Shown here in pieces: positions 19,532-29,457 of a stretch of DNA of 64,000 nucleotides. The position numbers were made by a program, and so were the translations under genes. Every line of letters starts with the position of its first letter. Position 1 is the stretch's first letter. The stretch comes from Desemzia sp. RIT 804 (GTDB lineage: Bacteria > Bacillota > Bacilli > Lactobacillales > Carnobacteriaceae), in the NCBI RefSeq assembly GCF_016892605.1, contig NZ_JAFEMV010000001.1, positions 372,001 to 436,000 of the forward strand, in the 5' to 3' direction. Under the pieces are notes generated by a model. The model saw nothing but the letters and a program-made list of their open reading frames with translations. It was not told the origin of the DNA and did no database searches.

Positions 19532-20041
19532 ATGGTAGAAAGAATTCCATGGGATCAATATTTTATGTCCCAGAGTGTATTATTGGCTCAAAGAAGTACC
19601 TGTACACGCTTAATGGTTGGTGCAACGATCGTTCGAGAAAAAAGAATCATTGCGGGCGGCTATAATGGCTCTGTAAGTGGAGATAGTCACTGTATCGATG
19701 AAGGCTGTTATGTAGTGGATGGACATTGTGTTCGAACGATTCATGCTGAAATGAATGCCATTCTTCAATGTGCTAAATTTGGTGTGGAAACAGAGAATGC
19801 AGAAATTTATGTTACCCATTTTCCTTGTCTGCAATGTACTAAAATGATTTTGCAAGCAGGAATAAAAAAAATCTATTACTTAGAAGATTATCACAATAAT
19901 GAGTATGCAATGAAGTTGATTGAACAAGCCCATGTTCAATGCGAAAAAGTAAGTTTACCGAGAGATTTTTTTGGAAAATTAGACCTTCTGGTACGAGAAC
20001 AGTCTAAAGTAAATCAATCTGAACACATCCATGAAACTTAA
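19532..20041 (+). CDS. comEB: dCMP deaminase family protein ComEB
   Basis: Zinc-dependent deoxycytidylate deaminase, dCMP to dUMP for thymidylate synthesis. The 169 residues carry the zinc and catalytic motifs HAEMNAI and PCLQCTK; further His/Cys residues before the HAE motif fit the extra zinc site of this family. It lies in the competence cluster as in Bacillus, although ComEB is not needed for DNA uptake there. The ribosome site is AGGAGGAA. The stop codon is followed directly, in the same frame, by the apparent comEC start. Confidence 0.94.
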   Translation: MVERIPWDQYFMSQSVLLAQRSTCTRLMVGATIVREKRIIAGGYNGSVSGDSHCIDEGCYVVDGHCVRTIHAEMNAILQCAKFGVETENAEIYVTHFPCLQCTKMILQAGIKKIYYLEDYHNNEYAMKLIEQAHVQCEKVSLPRDFFGKLDLLVREQSKVNQSEHIHET

Positions 20042-22405
20042 TTGACAGGATACTTTATTTATCCTGCTCTTTACTCTCTATTTATCGTCTGTATGGTGTT
20101 AAGTGATTATTACTGGTTGACTATCTTACTAGTCCTTTATTTTTTAGTCCGTTTAGTTTGTTTGAATCATAAAAAGATCTTATTATTTTCACTAGTTATA
20201 GGATCTGTGATAGGACTGGTGACATGCTGGCATCACTATTCCAATCAGACCCAATTGTTAAGTGATGCAAAACAATTTGTGGTCGGAGTTCAAACAGCTG
20301 ATATAAAATATGACGGCAATCAGATTCAATTTTATGGGACAATCCAAGAAACCAACCAACAAAAGAAGCTGTCGGAAAAAGTCGTAGTATTTTATTATGC
20401 AGAGACTCTTGAAGAGAAAGAATGGTGGCAGTCTCAGGAATCAATCGATAAAATAGTGATCGAAGGAGTGCTGACTCAGCCGGAAAGCAATCGTAATCAA
20501 TACCAATTTGATTATCAAGAATACCTGTTTAACAGAAAAATCCATTGGATACTTTCAGCTGACACCTTATCATTAAAAAAAGATCCAGTACAAGACAATT
20601 TTTGGCAACAGCTTTCTCTATCGACTATGAAGCATCATCTCCTACAGCATATTGATGAAACGGTAACACCTAAAATAGGAAATTATATGAAAACTCTTCT
20701 TCTAGGCGATGTGGGAGCATTTGAAACAGACCTCTTACAAGATTTTAAAGATTTAGGCTTGTTGCATTTACTGAGTATCTCTGGACTGCATATTCAATTT
20801 TTATTCGCTGGTTTGTCTTATCTCTTGTTGCGGTTCGGAGTAACGAAAGAAACGAGCTATTTTATTTTAGTCCCGATTCTTTTTGCCTACGGTAGTTTGA
20901 TTGGTTGGGGTACAAGTGCTTTTAGAGCTGTTGTGGCCAGTTTTATTTCTTTGACCGCGCTTCATTTTCAAATGAAAATTTCAAGCCTAGATGGATGGTC
21001 TATCACATTATTATTGGCACTACTCATTGATCCTTATCAAATCAGTAGTGTAGGATTTCAATTGAGCTATCTACTGAGCTTATTATTGCTCTTATTTTCT
21101 AAAACATTTTTAACACCCCAACAGTCGTATTTAAAAAACAACTTTATGATTTCATTTGTCATGACGATTGCTTCAATTCCAGTATTGATGTTCCATTTTT
21201 TTGAATTTCCATGGATCGGTACAATAGCTAATCTTATCTTCATTCCTTTTTTTTCATGGGTTCTTATACCATTAATGATTTATTTGGTGTTATCTTTTTT
21301 GATCACTGGAACAGCTTTGTTCGATGGCCTGCTGATGGTATTTGAAAAAGTGTTGAGTTTTCCTGAATGGATAGCAAAAAGCTTATCTAAAATCCCTTTT
21401 AACTTGATCGTGACTGGAAGAATACCCTTTTTTTTGATGATCGTATTTTGTGTTGTCCTCACTGTCTGGTTTATTGCTCTAGAAACAAAAAAAAGTGTGG
21501 GGAAAGCATCTGTTTGTGCGCTAGTGGTTTTAATAGGTGCTGCTCAGTTTCAAAGTTATTCTCCTTTTACAGAAGTTATTGTTATTGATGTAGGGCAAGG
21601 AGATGCGATTTTCATTAAAGAGCCTTATGGAAAAGGGAATTACCTAATTGATACTGGTGGTACAGTTCTTTTTGATCGGGAAGAATGGACCGAAAAGAAA
21701 CAGCCTTCAACAGTTGCTAGTAGAGCCTTGATTCCATTATTGAAAGCAAAAGGGATCAGGAAATTAGATCGTGTTTTTGTAACCCACGGCGATGCCGATC
21801 ATATCCAAGCCTTAGAAGAATTAGCAGAAGAGATACCTATTGATGAAGTCGTCTATTCAGCAGGGACGGAACAAAAAGAATTGTTTCGTCATACAGCCCA
21901 AGTTCTTAAGAAAGAAGGTGTCACTCTTATCAGTGTATTAGCTGATCGAGAGAAACCACTCAAAGTTACACCTTCTTTATATGTGGTATGGCCATTTGTG
22001 CCAGGTATGGGCGAGAATAAAGATTCGTTAGTCTTGTACGGTAAAATTGGAGCTTACAACTGGCTGTTTACGGGAGACATGGGTGCTGAAGAAGAAAAAG
22101 AATTGTTAAATCAATTTCCTAATTTAAAAGTAGATATTTTAAAAGTGGGTCATCATGGCAGCAATACATCTACGAGTGAATTTTTTGTGCAGCAGCTGCA
22201 ACCTCAAGTGGCATTGATTTCCACTAAACAAAATAATCAGTTTGGACACCCTCATGCTGAAGTACTTGATTTATTGGAACAAGAGAAAGTTAAAATCTAC
22301 CGGACAGATAAGCAAGGGTCCATACATTATACGTATTCTCCTTTTTTGTTGCTGGATCCATTTGGTAGATTTGATACGGTCTTAAAGGATGCAACCAACT
22401 TCTAA
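20042..22405 (+). CDS. comEC: ComEC/Rec2 DNA uptake channel
   Basis: Polytopic membrane channel that passes single-stranded DNA into the cell. The 787 residues include N-terminal helices, an extracytoplasmic DUF4131/OB-like region (about 80-190), the Competence transmembrane domain (about 215-480, LLHLLSISGLHIQF) and a C-terminal metallo-beta-lactamase-like nuclease domain (DVGQGDAIFI, THGDADH, VGHHGSNTS). The start is uncertain: the TTG directly after the comEB stop has no Shine-Dalgarno sequence, so initiation probably depends on termination at comEB; an ATG at 20093 is the alternative. Confidence 0.94.
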   Translation: MTGYFIYPALYSLFIVCMVLSDYYWLTILLVLYFLVRLVCLNHKKILLFSLVIGSVIGLVTCWHHYSNQTQLLSDAKQFVVGVQTADIKYDGNQIQFYGTIQETNQQKKLSEKVVVFYYAETLEEKEWWQSQESIDKIVIEGVLTQPESNRNQYQFDYQEYLFNRKIHWILSADTLSLKKDPVQDNFWQQLSLSTMKHHLLQHIDETVTPKIGNYMKTLLLGDVGAFETDLLQDFKDLGLLHLLSISGLHIQFLFAGLSYLLLRFGVTKETSYFILVPILFAYGSLIGWGTSAFRAVVASFISLTALHFQMKISSLDGWSITLLLALLIDPYQISSVGFQLSYLLSLLLLLFSKTFLTPQQSYLKNNFMISFVMTIASIPVLMFHFFEFPWIGTIANLIFIPFFSWVLIPLMIYLVLSFLITGTALFDGLLMVFEKVLSFPEWIAKSLSKIPFNLIVTGRIPFFLMIVFCVVLTVWFIALETKKSVGKASVCALVVLIGAAQFQSYSPFTEVIVIDVGQGDAIFIKEPYGKGNYLIDTGGTVLFDREEWTEKKQPSTVASRALIPLLKAKGIRKLDRVFVTHGDADHIQALEELAEEIPIDEVVYSAGTEQKELFRHTAQVLKKEGVTLISVLADREKPLKVTPSLYVVWPFVPGMGENKDSLVLYGKIGAYNWLFTGDMGAEEEKELLNQFPNLKVDILKVGHHGSNTSTSEFFVQQLQPQVALISTKQNNQFGHPHAEVLDLLEQEKVKIYRTDKQGSIHYTYSPFLLLDPFGRFDTVLKDATNF

Positions 22406-22484
22406 TCTAAGAATAGTCAAAATATACTTGCTTTCTAGAGAATCAATTTGTACGATTAAAGAGATATAGAAAGTGGGGAAGAAG

Positions 22485-23528
22485 TTGAATTATACAACTG
22501 AATTAACTAAGATAAATAAAAAAGAGTTTTCTGCTGTGTATTTGGTGCTTGGAACTGAGGAATATCTGGCGGATAACCTTAAAAAAGCCTTCATTGAACA
22601 CGTGATTGCTCCAGATGAGATGGATTTGAATTTTAGTTCATTTGATATGGAAGAAACTCCATTAAGTACTGTATTGAATGACGCTGAAAGCATTCCTTTT
22701 TTTGGGGAACGACGTTTGATTTTTGTTAATCGTCCCGCATTTTTAACAGGTGAAAAAGCAAAGCATAAAATTGAACATGATATTGAAGGATTAATCGATT
22801 ATTTGCAACAACCTTCCCCTTCAACAGTGTTGGTTTTATTTGCACCATACGAAAAACTAGATCAACGCAAAAAAGTAGTCAAACAACTCAAAAAAACAGC
22901 TACTACTATTGACATTGCGGCTTTATCTGAAAAAGATACCCGGAAATTTTTGCAAGATACTATTGCAAATGAAGGGTATACGATCACACCTGAAGCTTTT
23001 GATACGATGATTCAATTAACAGATGCAAATTTAAGTACTGCAATTGGAGAATTGCCCAAGTTGTTTTTATATGCCACGGAAACGAAAAAAATTATTAAGT
23101 CGGCTGTAGAAGAATTGATCTCGAAATCGTTGGAACAAAATATCTTTTTACTGAATGAAATGGTATTAAAAAAACAAGTTGGCTCAGCATTGGACTTGTA
23201 TCAAGAGTTGTTGCTGCAAAAAGAAGATCCTATTAAAATCAATGCAATCATGACAAGCCAATTTCGTTTATTGTTCCAAGTATTTATCTTAGCAAAACAA
23301 GGATTTCAACAAAATGAAATTGCTGCAACGCTTAAAGTTCATCCTTTTCGAGTGAAACTGGCTAGTCAACAAATTAGAAAATACGATGAGCATACCTTAA
23401 CAGAAGCTTTTGAAGGATTGATTGAAACGGAATACCGATTGAAAACAGGTCAAGGTAATCGCAACATGCAATTTGAATTGTTCATTCTACAGTTTGCTGA
23501 AGGGAAAGGGATAGGGAAACAGAAATAA
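22485..23528 (+). CDS. holA: DNA polymerase III subunit delta
   Basis: Clamp-loader subunit that opens the beta sliding clamp. About 347 residues from a TTG at 22485, chosen because GTGGGGAAG lies about five bases upstream; a GTG at 22473 inside that ribosome site is the alternative. Characteristic segments are FSAVYLVLGTEEYLADN, the N-terminal domain DMEETPLSTVLNDAESIPFF, and the C-terminal LYQELLLQKEDPIKI... MTSQFRLLFQ. The comEC-holA-rpsT order is conserved in Firmicutes. Confidence 0.93.
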   Translation: MNYTTELTKINKKEFSAVYLVLGTEEYLADNLKKAFIEHVIAPDEMDLNFSSFDMEETPLSTVLNDAESIPFFGERRLIFVNRPAFLTGEKAKHKIEHDIEGLIDYLQQPSPSTVLVLFAPYEKLDQRKKVVKQLKKTATTIDIAALSEKDTRKFLQDTIANEGYTITPEAFDTMIQLTDANLSTAIGELPKLFLYATETKKIIKSAVEELISKSLEQNIFLLNEMVLKKQVGSALDLYQELLLQKEDPIKINAIMTSQFRLLFQVFILAKQGFQQNEIAATLKVHPFRVKLASQQIRKYDEHTLTEAFEGLIETEYRLKTGQGNRNMQFELFILQFAEGKGIGKQK

Positions 23529-23578
23529 AAAAGTCCGTTGTTCTATCCTATCAAGTAAAAAAACTTTACACTTTAATA

Positions 23579-23607
23579 TTGCATTCAAGAGTTTCATCCG
23601 GTATAAT
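23579..23607 (+). promoter_or_regulatory. rpsT promoter
   Basis: TTGCAT (23579-23584) and TATAAT (23602-23607) are 17 bases apart, a near-consensus sigma-A promoter 65 bases before the rpsT ATG. Confidence 0.72.
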
Positions 23608-23671
23608 AAACGATGTTGAAATAATTTTACAATTATTTTAGTTGTTATATATGGAAAGAGGGGTGTACTAA

Positions 23672-23926
23672 ATGCCAAACATCGAATCAGCAATTAAACG
23701 TGTTCGTACTAATGAAAAAGCAGCAGTTCTAAACAATAATAAAAAAAGCTCAATGCGTACAGCTGTGAAAAAATTTGAAAAAGCAGTTGAAGCTGGAGAC
23801 AGCAATACAAATGCTTTATTCAATACGGCAGTTAAATCAATTGATATGGCTGCATCTAAAGGATTAATTCACAAAAACAAAGCAGCTCGTGATAAATCTC
23901 GTTTATCAGCTAAATTAGCTAAATAA
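23672..23926 (+). CDS. rpsT: 30S ribosomal protein S20
   Basis: Primary 16S rRNA-binding protein of the small subunit. The 84 very basic residues show the S20 pattern: [17 protein letters not shown] at the N-terminus, [14 protein letters not shown] in the middle, and [19 protein letters not shown] at the C-terminus. The strong GAAAGAGGGGTG ribosome site and consensus promoter fit high expression. It is monocistronic, with its own promoter and terminator. Confidence 0.98.
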   Translation: MPNIESAIKRVRTNEKAAVLNNNKKSSMRTAVKKFEKAVEAGDSNTNALFNTAVKSIDMAASKGLIHKNKAARDKSRLSAKLAK

Positions 23927-23937
23927 TCCAATGAAAC

Positions 23938-23964
23938 GGGTCTGGTGTTCCAGGCTCTTTTTTG
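23938..23964 (+). terminator. Intrinsic terminator after rpsT
   Basis: GGGTCTGG and CCAGGCTC form an 8-bp stem with two G:U pairs and a TGTT loop, followed by six T. Confidence 0.8.
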
Positions 23965-24044
23965 TTTTAGATAGCTCATAGTATCACTGTAACATAGTTT
24001 CACAGCTTTCGAGGAAGTTCAAAAGCTGAAAATAGACAACTCAC

Positions 24045-24097
24045 AAAACACAAAAGCTCTGCTGATCAGAAACTGATCAGCAGAGCTTTTGTGTTTT
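24045..24097. terminator. Perfect 25-bp hairpin between rpsT and uvrB
   Basis: Arms 24045-24069 and 24073-24097 are exact reverse complements, separated only by AAA. The stem ends in GCTTTTGTGTTTT, so it is terminator-like in both directions. It is a second barrier 80 bases after the rpsT terminator. Confidence 0.75.
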
Positions 24098-24246
24098 AAT
24101 GAGTATTAAATTCAATGCTACAAAAAAGTAACAACTTTTGTTCAAATTAATGAAGTGAAAATTGTTTAACCACAAGCCGGAAAAGGTCTCTAGTTCACAA
24201 ATCAGTTGCATCTGCACGCTAGTATCATTACTCTGTGTCCTTTATC

Positions 24247-24275
24247 TTGTAAGAACATACGTTCAGTGCTAGAAT
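24247..24275 (+). promoter_or_regulatory. uvrB promoter with LexA (SOS) operator
   Basis: TTGTAA (24247-24252), 17 bases, TAGAAT (24270-24275) with an upstream TG. The spacer contains GAACATACGTTC (24253-24264), a full match to the Gram-positive LexA/DinR box GAAC-N4-GTTC, so bound LexA would occlude the promoter. Confidence 0.82.
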
Positions 24276-24323
24276 ATAAAGGAGATATTTGTGTTGTGAG
24301 TCATGCAGAAGTGAGGAGATTAT

Positions 24324-26309
24324 ATGACAGAAAAACAATTTGAACTAGTTTCTCAATATCAACCAGGTGGGGATCAGCCAGAGGCTATCAAGCAATTGGT
24401 TAAGGGACTCGAAACGGGTGTTAAAGAGCAAACTTTACTTGGTGCAACTGGAACCGGTAAAACTTTTACGGTTTCCAATGTTATTCAAGAAGTGAATAGA
24501 CCAACCTTGGTCGTTGCACACAATAAAACGTTAGCAGGACAATTATATAGTGAGTTTAAAGAGTTTTTCCCGAATAATGCGGTAGAATATTTTGTCAGTT
24601 ACTATGATTATTATCAGCCAGAAGCATATGTTCCTCAATCGGATACGTTTATTGAAAAAGAAGCCAGCGTCAATGATGAAATCGACAAATTGCGTCACTC
24701 TGCTACAAGTTCATTGATCGATAGACGTGATGTTATTGTAGTAGCATCCGTTTCTTGTATCTATGGACTAGTAAATCCGTTAGACTATAAAGAATTTGTG
24801 TTGTCTTTACGTGTTGGTATGGAAATCAGCAGAGATGATATGCTGCGCAAATTGATCGATATGCAATTTGAACGTAATGACATTGATTTTCAACGGGGAC
24901 GCTTTCGTGTTCGTGGGGATGTAGTGGAGATCTTTTTGGCTTCAAGAGATAGTGAAGCTGTTCGAGTAGAATTTTTTGGAGATGAGATCGAGCGCATCCG
25001 TGAAGTAGATGTATTAACCGGCGAAGTCAAAGCTGATGTAGAATTTGTTGCAGTCTTTCCAGCTACTCACTTTGTTGCTAATGATGAACAAACTCGTTTG
25101 GCAGTTGGGACCATTCAAGCCGAATTGGATGAAAGACTTAAAGAACTACGCGCAGAAAATAAGCTCCTTGAAGCACAGCGTTTAGAACAACGAACCAATT
25201 ATGATATAGAAATGCTCTTGGAAATGGGATACTGTCCTGGGATTGAAAATTATTCTCGTCATATGGATGGAAGAAAACCTGGACAAGCGCCTTACACATT
25301 GTTGGATTTCTTTCCAGAGGATTCATTATTTGTAGTGGATGAGTCACACATCACCATGTCTCAGATCAGAGGAATGTACAACGGAGATAGAGCCAGAAAG
25401 CAGCAATTGATCGATCATGGTTTCCGATTGCCGAGTGCTTTGGACAACCGTCCGTTACGCTTAGAAGAATTTGAAGAACATGTTAATCAAATCATGTACA
25501 TTTCAGCTACTCCAGGACCATACGAATTAGAACGAACAAATGGAGTTGTAGAACAAATCATTCGTCCTACAGGTCTCCTTGATCCAGTTATCGAGATTCA
25601 TCCAATTAAAGGCCAAATCGATGATCTGATTGGTGAAATAAATGAACGAATCGAGAAGAATGAGCGTGTGTTCATTACAACGTTAACCAAAAAAATGTCT
25701 GAAGATTTATCGGATTATTTAAAAGAAATCGGTTTAAAAGTGGAATATTTGCATAGTGATATAAAGACGCTTGAGCGGACAGAAATCATTCGGAATTTGC
25801 GCTTAGGAGTCTTTGATGTTCTTATTGGAATCAACTTGTTGAGAGAAGGTCTTGATGTTCCAGAAGTTTCATTAGTGGCCATCTTAGATGCTGACAAAGA
25901 AGGATTCTTAAGAAGTGAACGCTCACTAGTACAAACTATTGGACGTGCTGCACGAAACGAGAATGGAAAAGTTATTTTATACGCAGATAGAATAACTGAT
26001 TCTATGCGTTACGCTATTGATGAAACAGAACGTCGTCGTGCTATCCAAATGCAATACAATACAGAACATGGTATTGTTCCAAAAACCATCAAAAAAGAAG
26101 TCCGTGATTTGATTTCTATCACCACTGCAGTAGATGGATCAAAAGAAATTCCTGTAACAAAAATTTCTAAATTAAATAAAAAAGAACGTGTCCAGTTGGT
26201 AGAAATGATGGAGCTTGAAATGAGAGCTGCCGCTAAAGAATTAGACTTTGAAAAAGCAGCTAACTTACGAGATTCTATTCTTGAAATCAGAGCAGAATAT
26301 AAAATATAA
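24324..26309 (+). CDS. uvrB: Excinuclease ABC subunit B
   Basis: Damage-verifying helicase-like subunit of nucleotide excision repair; it is loaded by UvrA and recruits UvrC. The 661 residues show Walker [10 protein letters not shown], the beta-hairpin region [16 protein letters not shown], Walker B DESH, helicase motif [11 protein letters not shown], and the C-terminal UVR motif [18 protein letters not shown] that contacts UvrC. The usual partner uvrA is not within the window downstream (rpsO follows). Regulated by LexA, judging from the operator in its promoter. Confidence 0.97.
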   Translation: MTEKQFELVSQYQPGGDQPEAIKQLVKGLETGVKEQTLLGATGTGKTFTVSNVIQEVNRPTLVVAHNKTLAGQLYSEFKEFFPNNAVEYFVSYYDYYQPEAYVPQSDTFIEKEASVNDEIDKLRHSATSSLIDRRDVIVVASVSCIYGLVNPLDYKEFVLSLRVGMEISRDDMLRKLIDMQFERNDIDFQRGRFRVRGDVVEIFLASRDSEAVRVEFFGDEIERIREVDVLTGEVKADVEFVAVFPATHFVANDEQTRLAVGTIQAELDERLKELRAENKLLEAQRLEQRTNYDIEMLLEMGYCPGIENYSRHMDGRKPGQAPYTLLDFFPEDSLFVVDESHITMSQIRGMYNGDRARKQQLIDHGFRLPSALDNRPLRLEEFEEHVNQIMYISATPGPYELERTNGVVEQIIRPTGLLDPVIEIHPIKGQIDDLIGEINERIEKNERVFITTLTKKMSEDLSDYLKEIGLKVEYLHSDIKTLERTEIIRNLRLGVFDVLIGINLLREGLDVPEVSLVAILDADKEGFLRSERSLVQTIGRAARNENGKVILYADRITDSMRYAIDETERRRAIQMQYNTEHGIVPKTIKKEVRDLISITTAVDGSKEIPVTKISKLNKKERVQLVEMMELEMRAAAKELDFEKAANLRDSILEIRAEYKI

Positions 26310-26358
26310 TCACTTCAAAGATAACTAAGTAAAAAGATAGCATTCACTATATTAGTAC

Positions 26359-26387
26359 TTGCATTTTGAGAGAAAGTTCTGTAGTAT
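26359..26387 (+). promoter_or_regulatory. Candidate rpsO promoter
   Basis: TTGCAT (26359-26364), 17 bases, TAGTAT (26382-26387). Confidence 0.5.
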
Positions 26388-26391
26388 TTAG

Positions 26392-26455
26392 ATGTGCGAC
26401 AAGCACATACCTTTTACTTGGTTGTACGATTCACCAACGTCTACTCAGTAAGAGG
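26392..26455 (+). promoter_or_regulatory. Folded rpsO leader, candidate S15 autoregulatory element
   Basis: ATGTGC/GCACAT (26392-26408) is followed by a stem CCTTTTACT (26410-26418) / AGTAAGAGG (26447-26455) that encloses TTGGT/ACCAA. S15 represses its own mRNA in several bacteria by binding such leader stems; here this is inference. Confidence 0.4.
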
Positions 26456-26481
26456 AAAAAATCAGAAAGAGGTGTTTAGAA

Positions 26482-26751
26482 ATGGCTATTTCTAAAGAAC
26501 ACAAAAATGAAATCATTAAACAATACGCAAGACACGAAGGAGATACAGGTTCTCCAGAAGTACAAATTGCTGTATTGACAGACGAAATCAACCACTTAAA
26601 TGAGCACGCACGTACTCATAAAAAAGACCACCATTCTTACCGTGGATTGATGAAAAAAATCGGTCACCGTCGTAACTTACTAGCTTACTTACGTAATAAA
26701 GACGTTGCGCGTTACCGTGAATTAATTAAGAGCTTAGGCTTACGTCGTTAA
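26482..26751 (+). CDS. rpsO: 30S ribosomal protein S15
   Basis: Primary binder of the 16S rRNA central domain. The 89 residues match the family: [30 protein letters not shown] with its rRNA-contacting GDTGS, then [20 protein letters not shown]. The ribosome site is AGAAAGAGGTG. It is followed by its own terminator and then, after a repeat array, by pnp, keeping the usual rpsO-pnp order. Confidence 0.98.
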   Translation: MAISKEHKNEIIKQYARHEGDTGSPEVQIAVLTDEINHLNEHARTHKKDHHSYRGLMKKIGHRRNLLAYLRNKDVARYRELIKSLGLRR

Positions 26752-26771
26752 GATCCGTTTGTCTATATTAA

Positions 26772-26803
26772 AAGCGGGGTTCTAAGGAATCTCGCTTATT
26801 TTA
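26772..26803 (+). terminator. Intrinsic terminator after rpsO
   Basis: AAGCGGGGTTC and GAATCTCGCTT pair with two G:U, followed by a T-rich tract that merges into the first unit of the repeat array. Confidence 0.78.
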
Positions 26804-27066
26804 TTAAGAGAATGCAGAAAAGTCTTTAGCCTATCGACTATAAGGAAACACCAACAGTCAGGTGCTTTTTGCCTGACAGTTGGTATTGGCTTATAAGGCG
26901 CATAGGCTGCTTTTCGCAATTCGTTTTAAGATAGAGAGTGGAGCAGAGTGTTAAGGATTCCTATGATTTCGTTTTTACCTTTTACTGGGGTGTTTCCCAA
27001 GAAAAAGGTAAAAACGAAATCATAGGAAACCTGCTCTGCGTAACTCGTTTTAAAATTGAGAGTGAA
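26797..27066 (-). repeat. Two units of the 124-bp palindromic repeat family (inverted relative to 57-kb array)
   Basis: Linker-type sequence CGTTTTAAGATAGAGAGTGG (26922-26941) recurs at 27046 (CGTTTTAAAATTGAGAGTG), exactly 124 bases on, with a decayed copy near 26800. Read on the minus strand these are CCACTCTCT...AAACGAATTGC, the same linker as in the 56.8-57.5 kb array. Unit one has a core with arms ACCAACAGTCAGG / CCTGACAGTTGGT. Unit two has perfect 25-bp arms at 26959-26983 and 27003-27027. No coding potential is seen. Confidence 0.82.
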
Positions 27067-27121
27067 GCAGAGTGTTAAGCCCTTCATCTCACCAAGCATC
27101 CGAACTTGCTTATATTACAGA

Positions 27122-27238
27122 GAGAACATTGATCTATCCGTTATATCCTACTATGCAAATGTGAGCGTTTAAACTTTAAATACTGACATTTGTTTAGTAG
27201 ATTGCATGGATACCAATAGTTCTCGGAAAAAGGAGAAC
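27122..27238 (+). promoter_or_regulatory. Long stem-loop leader of pnp
   Basis: GAGAACATTGATCTATCC (27122-27139) pairs imperfectly with GGATACCAATAGTTCTC (27208-27224), and inside it CTACTATGCAAATGT (27148-27162) pairs with ACATTTGTTTAGTAG (27186-27200). The alternative GTTCTC/GAGAAC pairing (27219-27238) would bury the AAAAAGGAG ribosome site. This resembles in design the RNase III-processed pnp leader of E. coli. Confidence 0.5.
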
Positions 27239-27243
27239 AAAAT

Positions 27244-29370
27244 ATGACAGAAAAACAAGTTTTCACAACTGAACTTGGCGGCCGTCCTTTAACAGTTGAA
27301 ATAGGACAGTTAGCTAAACAAGCAAATGGAGCCGTTTTGGTCCGCTATGGAGATACAGTTGTTTTAACAGCTGCTGTTGCCAGCAAAGATGCAATGGATG
27401 TAGATTTCTTTCCTTTGACAGTTAATTATGAAGAGAAAATGTATGCAGTAGGGAAAATCCCAGGAGGATTCATTAAACGCGAAGGTCGTCCTAGCGAAAA
27501 TGCTACATTGACCGCCCGTTTAATTGACCGCCCGATCCGCCCAATGTTTGCGGAAGGTTTCCGGAATGAAGTTCAAATTACCAATACAGTTATGTCTGTT
27601 GAACAAGATTGCTCTCCAGAAATGGCAGCGATGCTAGGATCTTCTTTAGCTTTAGTAGTTTCTGACATTCCATTTAATGGTCCGATTGCCGGAGTAAATG
27701 TTGGCCGTGTGAACGGTGAATTAGTTATTAATCCGTCTGTTCAACAAGATGAAGAGTCTGATATTCAGTTAACAGTAGCTGGAACAAAAACAGCTATCAA
27801 CATGGTTGAAAGTGGAGCTGCAGAAGTATCTGAAGAAGGTATGCTGGCAGCATTGATGTTTGGTCATGAAGAAATCAAAAAATTAGTAGCCTTCCAAGAA
27901 GAAATCCAAGCAGCTGTTGGAAAAGAAAAAATGGAAGTTTTATTATTAGAAGTAGATGCAGAGGTACAAGAAGAAGTACAAGCAGCCTATAAAGAAAAAA
28001 TGGTAAATGCTATCCAAATTTTTGATAAACAAGAACGTGCTGAACAAACAGCAGCAGTGAAAAAAGAAGCTGTAGCCTTTTTTGAAGCTAAATATGCTGA
28101 TCATGATGAAGCAGCCCGTATCAAAAAAGAAGTGAAGAAAATTGTTGAAGATCTGGAAAAAGATGAAGTACGCCGTTTAATCACTGAAGATAAAATTCGT
28201 CCAGATGGTCGTAAAATCGATGAGATTCGTCCATTGGCTTCAGAAACGGGTATTTTACCAAGAGCTCATGGTTCCGGTTTATTTACACGTGGACAAACAC
28301 AAGCTTTGTCTATTGCAACTTTAGCGCCACTTGGAGAACATCAAATTATTGATGGGCTTGGCATCGAAGAGAGCAAACGATTTATTCATCATTACAATTT
28401 CCCTCAATTCTCAGTAGGTAGTACTGGCCGCGGCCGTGCACCAGGTAGACGTGAAATTGGACATGGTGCACTAGGTGAACGAGCTATGGCTCAAGTAATC
28501 CCTAATGAAAAAGACTTCCCTTACATGATTCGTGTAGTATCAGAAGTTCTAGAATCAAATGGTTCTTCTTCTCAAGCAAGTATTTGTGCAGGAATCTTAG
28601 CACTTATGGATGCTGGTGTACCTATTAAAGCTCCAGTTGCAGGTATTGCAATGGGATTAGTCAGTGATGGAAACAACCACACTGTCTTAACAGATATCCA
28701 AGGATTGGAAGACCACTTAGGCGATATGGACTTTAAAGTTGCCGGAACTGCTGAAGGAATCACAGCACTACAAATGGATATTAAAATCCAAGGAATCACT
28801 CAAGAAATTTTGACTGAAGCCCTTACTCAAGCTAAAAAAGCTCGTATGGAAATTTTAGATGAATTAGTGTCTACTATTTCTGAACCACGTAAAGAACTGA
28901 GCAAATATGCTCCGAAAATCGAGATGATGCAAATCAAACCAGAAAAAATCAAAGTTGTTATTGGACGTGGCGGAGACCAAATCAATGCAATTATTGAAGA
29001 AACTGGCGTAAAAATTGACATTGATCAAGATGGAAAAGTCAGCATCGCTTCTGATAACGCTGAAATGATCCAACGTGCCAAAGAAATCATTGAAGAATTG
29101 ACAAAAGATATCGAAGTAGGCCAAATTTACAACGGCACAGTCAAACGAGTTGAAAAATTTGGTGCATTTGTTGAAATTGCTAAAGGAAAAGACGGGTTAG
29201 TTCACATTTCTCAATTGGATACTAAGCGTGTAGCAAAAGTAGAAGATGTTGTAAATATTGGAGATAAATTAGATGTTAAAGTAATTGAAATTGACCGTCA
29301 AGGACGTATCAATCTTTCACACAAAGTATTGATGGAAGATGACGAACAAGAAAAAACTGAATCCAACTAA
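27244..29370 (+). CDS. pnp: Polyribonucleotide nucleotidyltransferase (PNPase)
   Basis: Phosphorolytic 3'-to-5' exoribonuclease in mRNA decay. The 708 residues contain two RNase PH cores (about 12-145 and 312-455; second core with [23 protein letters not shown] and [14 protein letters not shown]), the alpha-helical linker between them, a KH domain (about 555-620, [19 protein letters not shown]) and an S1 domain (about 625-692, [15 protein letters not shown]). The ribosome site is AAAAAGGAG. Ends before a strong terminator. Its leader suggests post-transcriptional control. Confidence 0.97.
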   Translation: MTEKQVFTTELGGRPLTVEIGQLAKQANGAVLVRYGDTVVLTAAVASKDAMDVDFFPLTVNYEEKMYAVGKIPGGFIKREGRPSENATLTARLIDRPIRPMFAEGFRNEVQITNTVMSVEQDCSPEMAAMLGSSLALVVSDIPFNGPIAGVNVGRVNGELVINPSVQQDEESDIQLTVAGTKTAINMVESGAAEVSEEGMLAALMFGHEEIKKLVAFQEEIQAAVGKEKMEVLLLEVDAEVQEEVQAAYKEKMVNAIQIFDKQERAEQTAAVKKEAVAFFEAKYADHDEAARIKKEVKKIVEDLEKDEVRRLITEDKIRPDGRKIDEIRPLASETGILPRAHGSGLFTRGQTQALSIATLAPLGEHQIIDGLGIEESKRFIHHYNFPQFSVGSTGRGRAPGRREIGHGALGERAMAQVIPNEKDFPYMIRVVSEVLESNGSSSQASICAGILALMDAGVPIKAPVAGIAMGLVSDGNNHTVLTDIQGLEDHLGDMDFKVAGTAEGITALQMDIKIQGITQEILTEALTQAKKARMEILDELVSTISEPRKELSKYAPKIEMMQIKPEKIKVVIGRGGDQINAIIEETGVKIDIDQDGKVSIASDNAEMIQRAKEIIEELTKDIEVGQIYNGTVKRVEKFGAFVEIAKGKDGLVHISQLDTKRVAKVEDVVNIGDKLDVKVIEIDRQGRINLSHKVLMEDDEQEKTESN

Positions 29371-29379
29371 TAGCTCCTT

Positions 29380-29424
29380 AAAAGAAGACCGCGCTGAATA
29401 ATTCAGTGCGGTCTTCTTTTGGTT
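29380..29424 (+). terminator. Intrinsic terminator after pnp
   Basis: A 19-bp stem (29380-29398 with 29402-29420, one G:U) built on AAAAGAAGACCGC / GCGGTCTTCTTTT, with a three-base loop. Confidence 0.9.
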
Positions 29425-29457
29425 TCTCATCTTGTAATATTGGTTCTGTATCATTTG

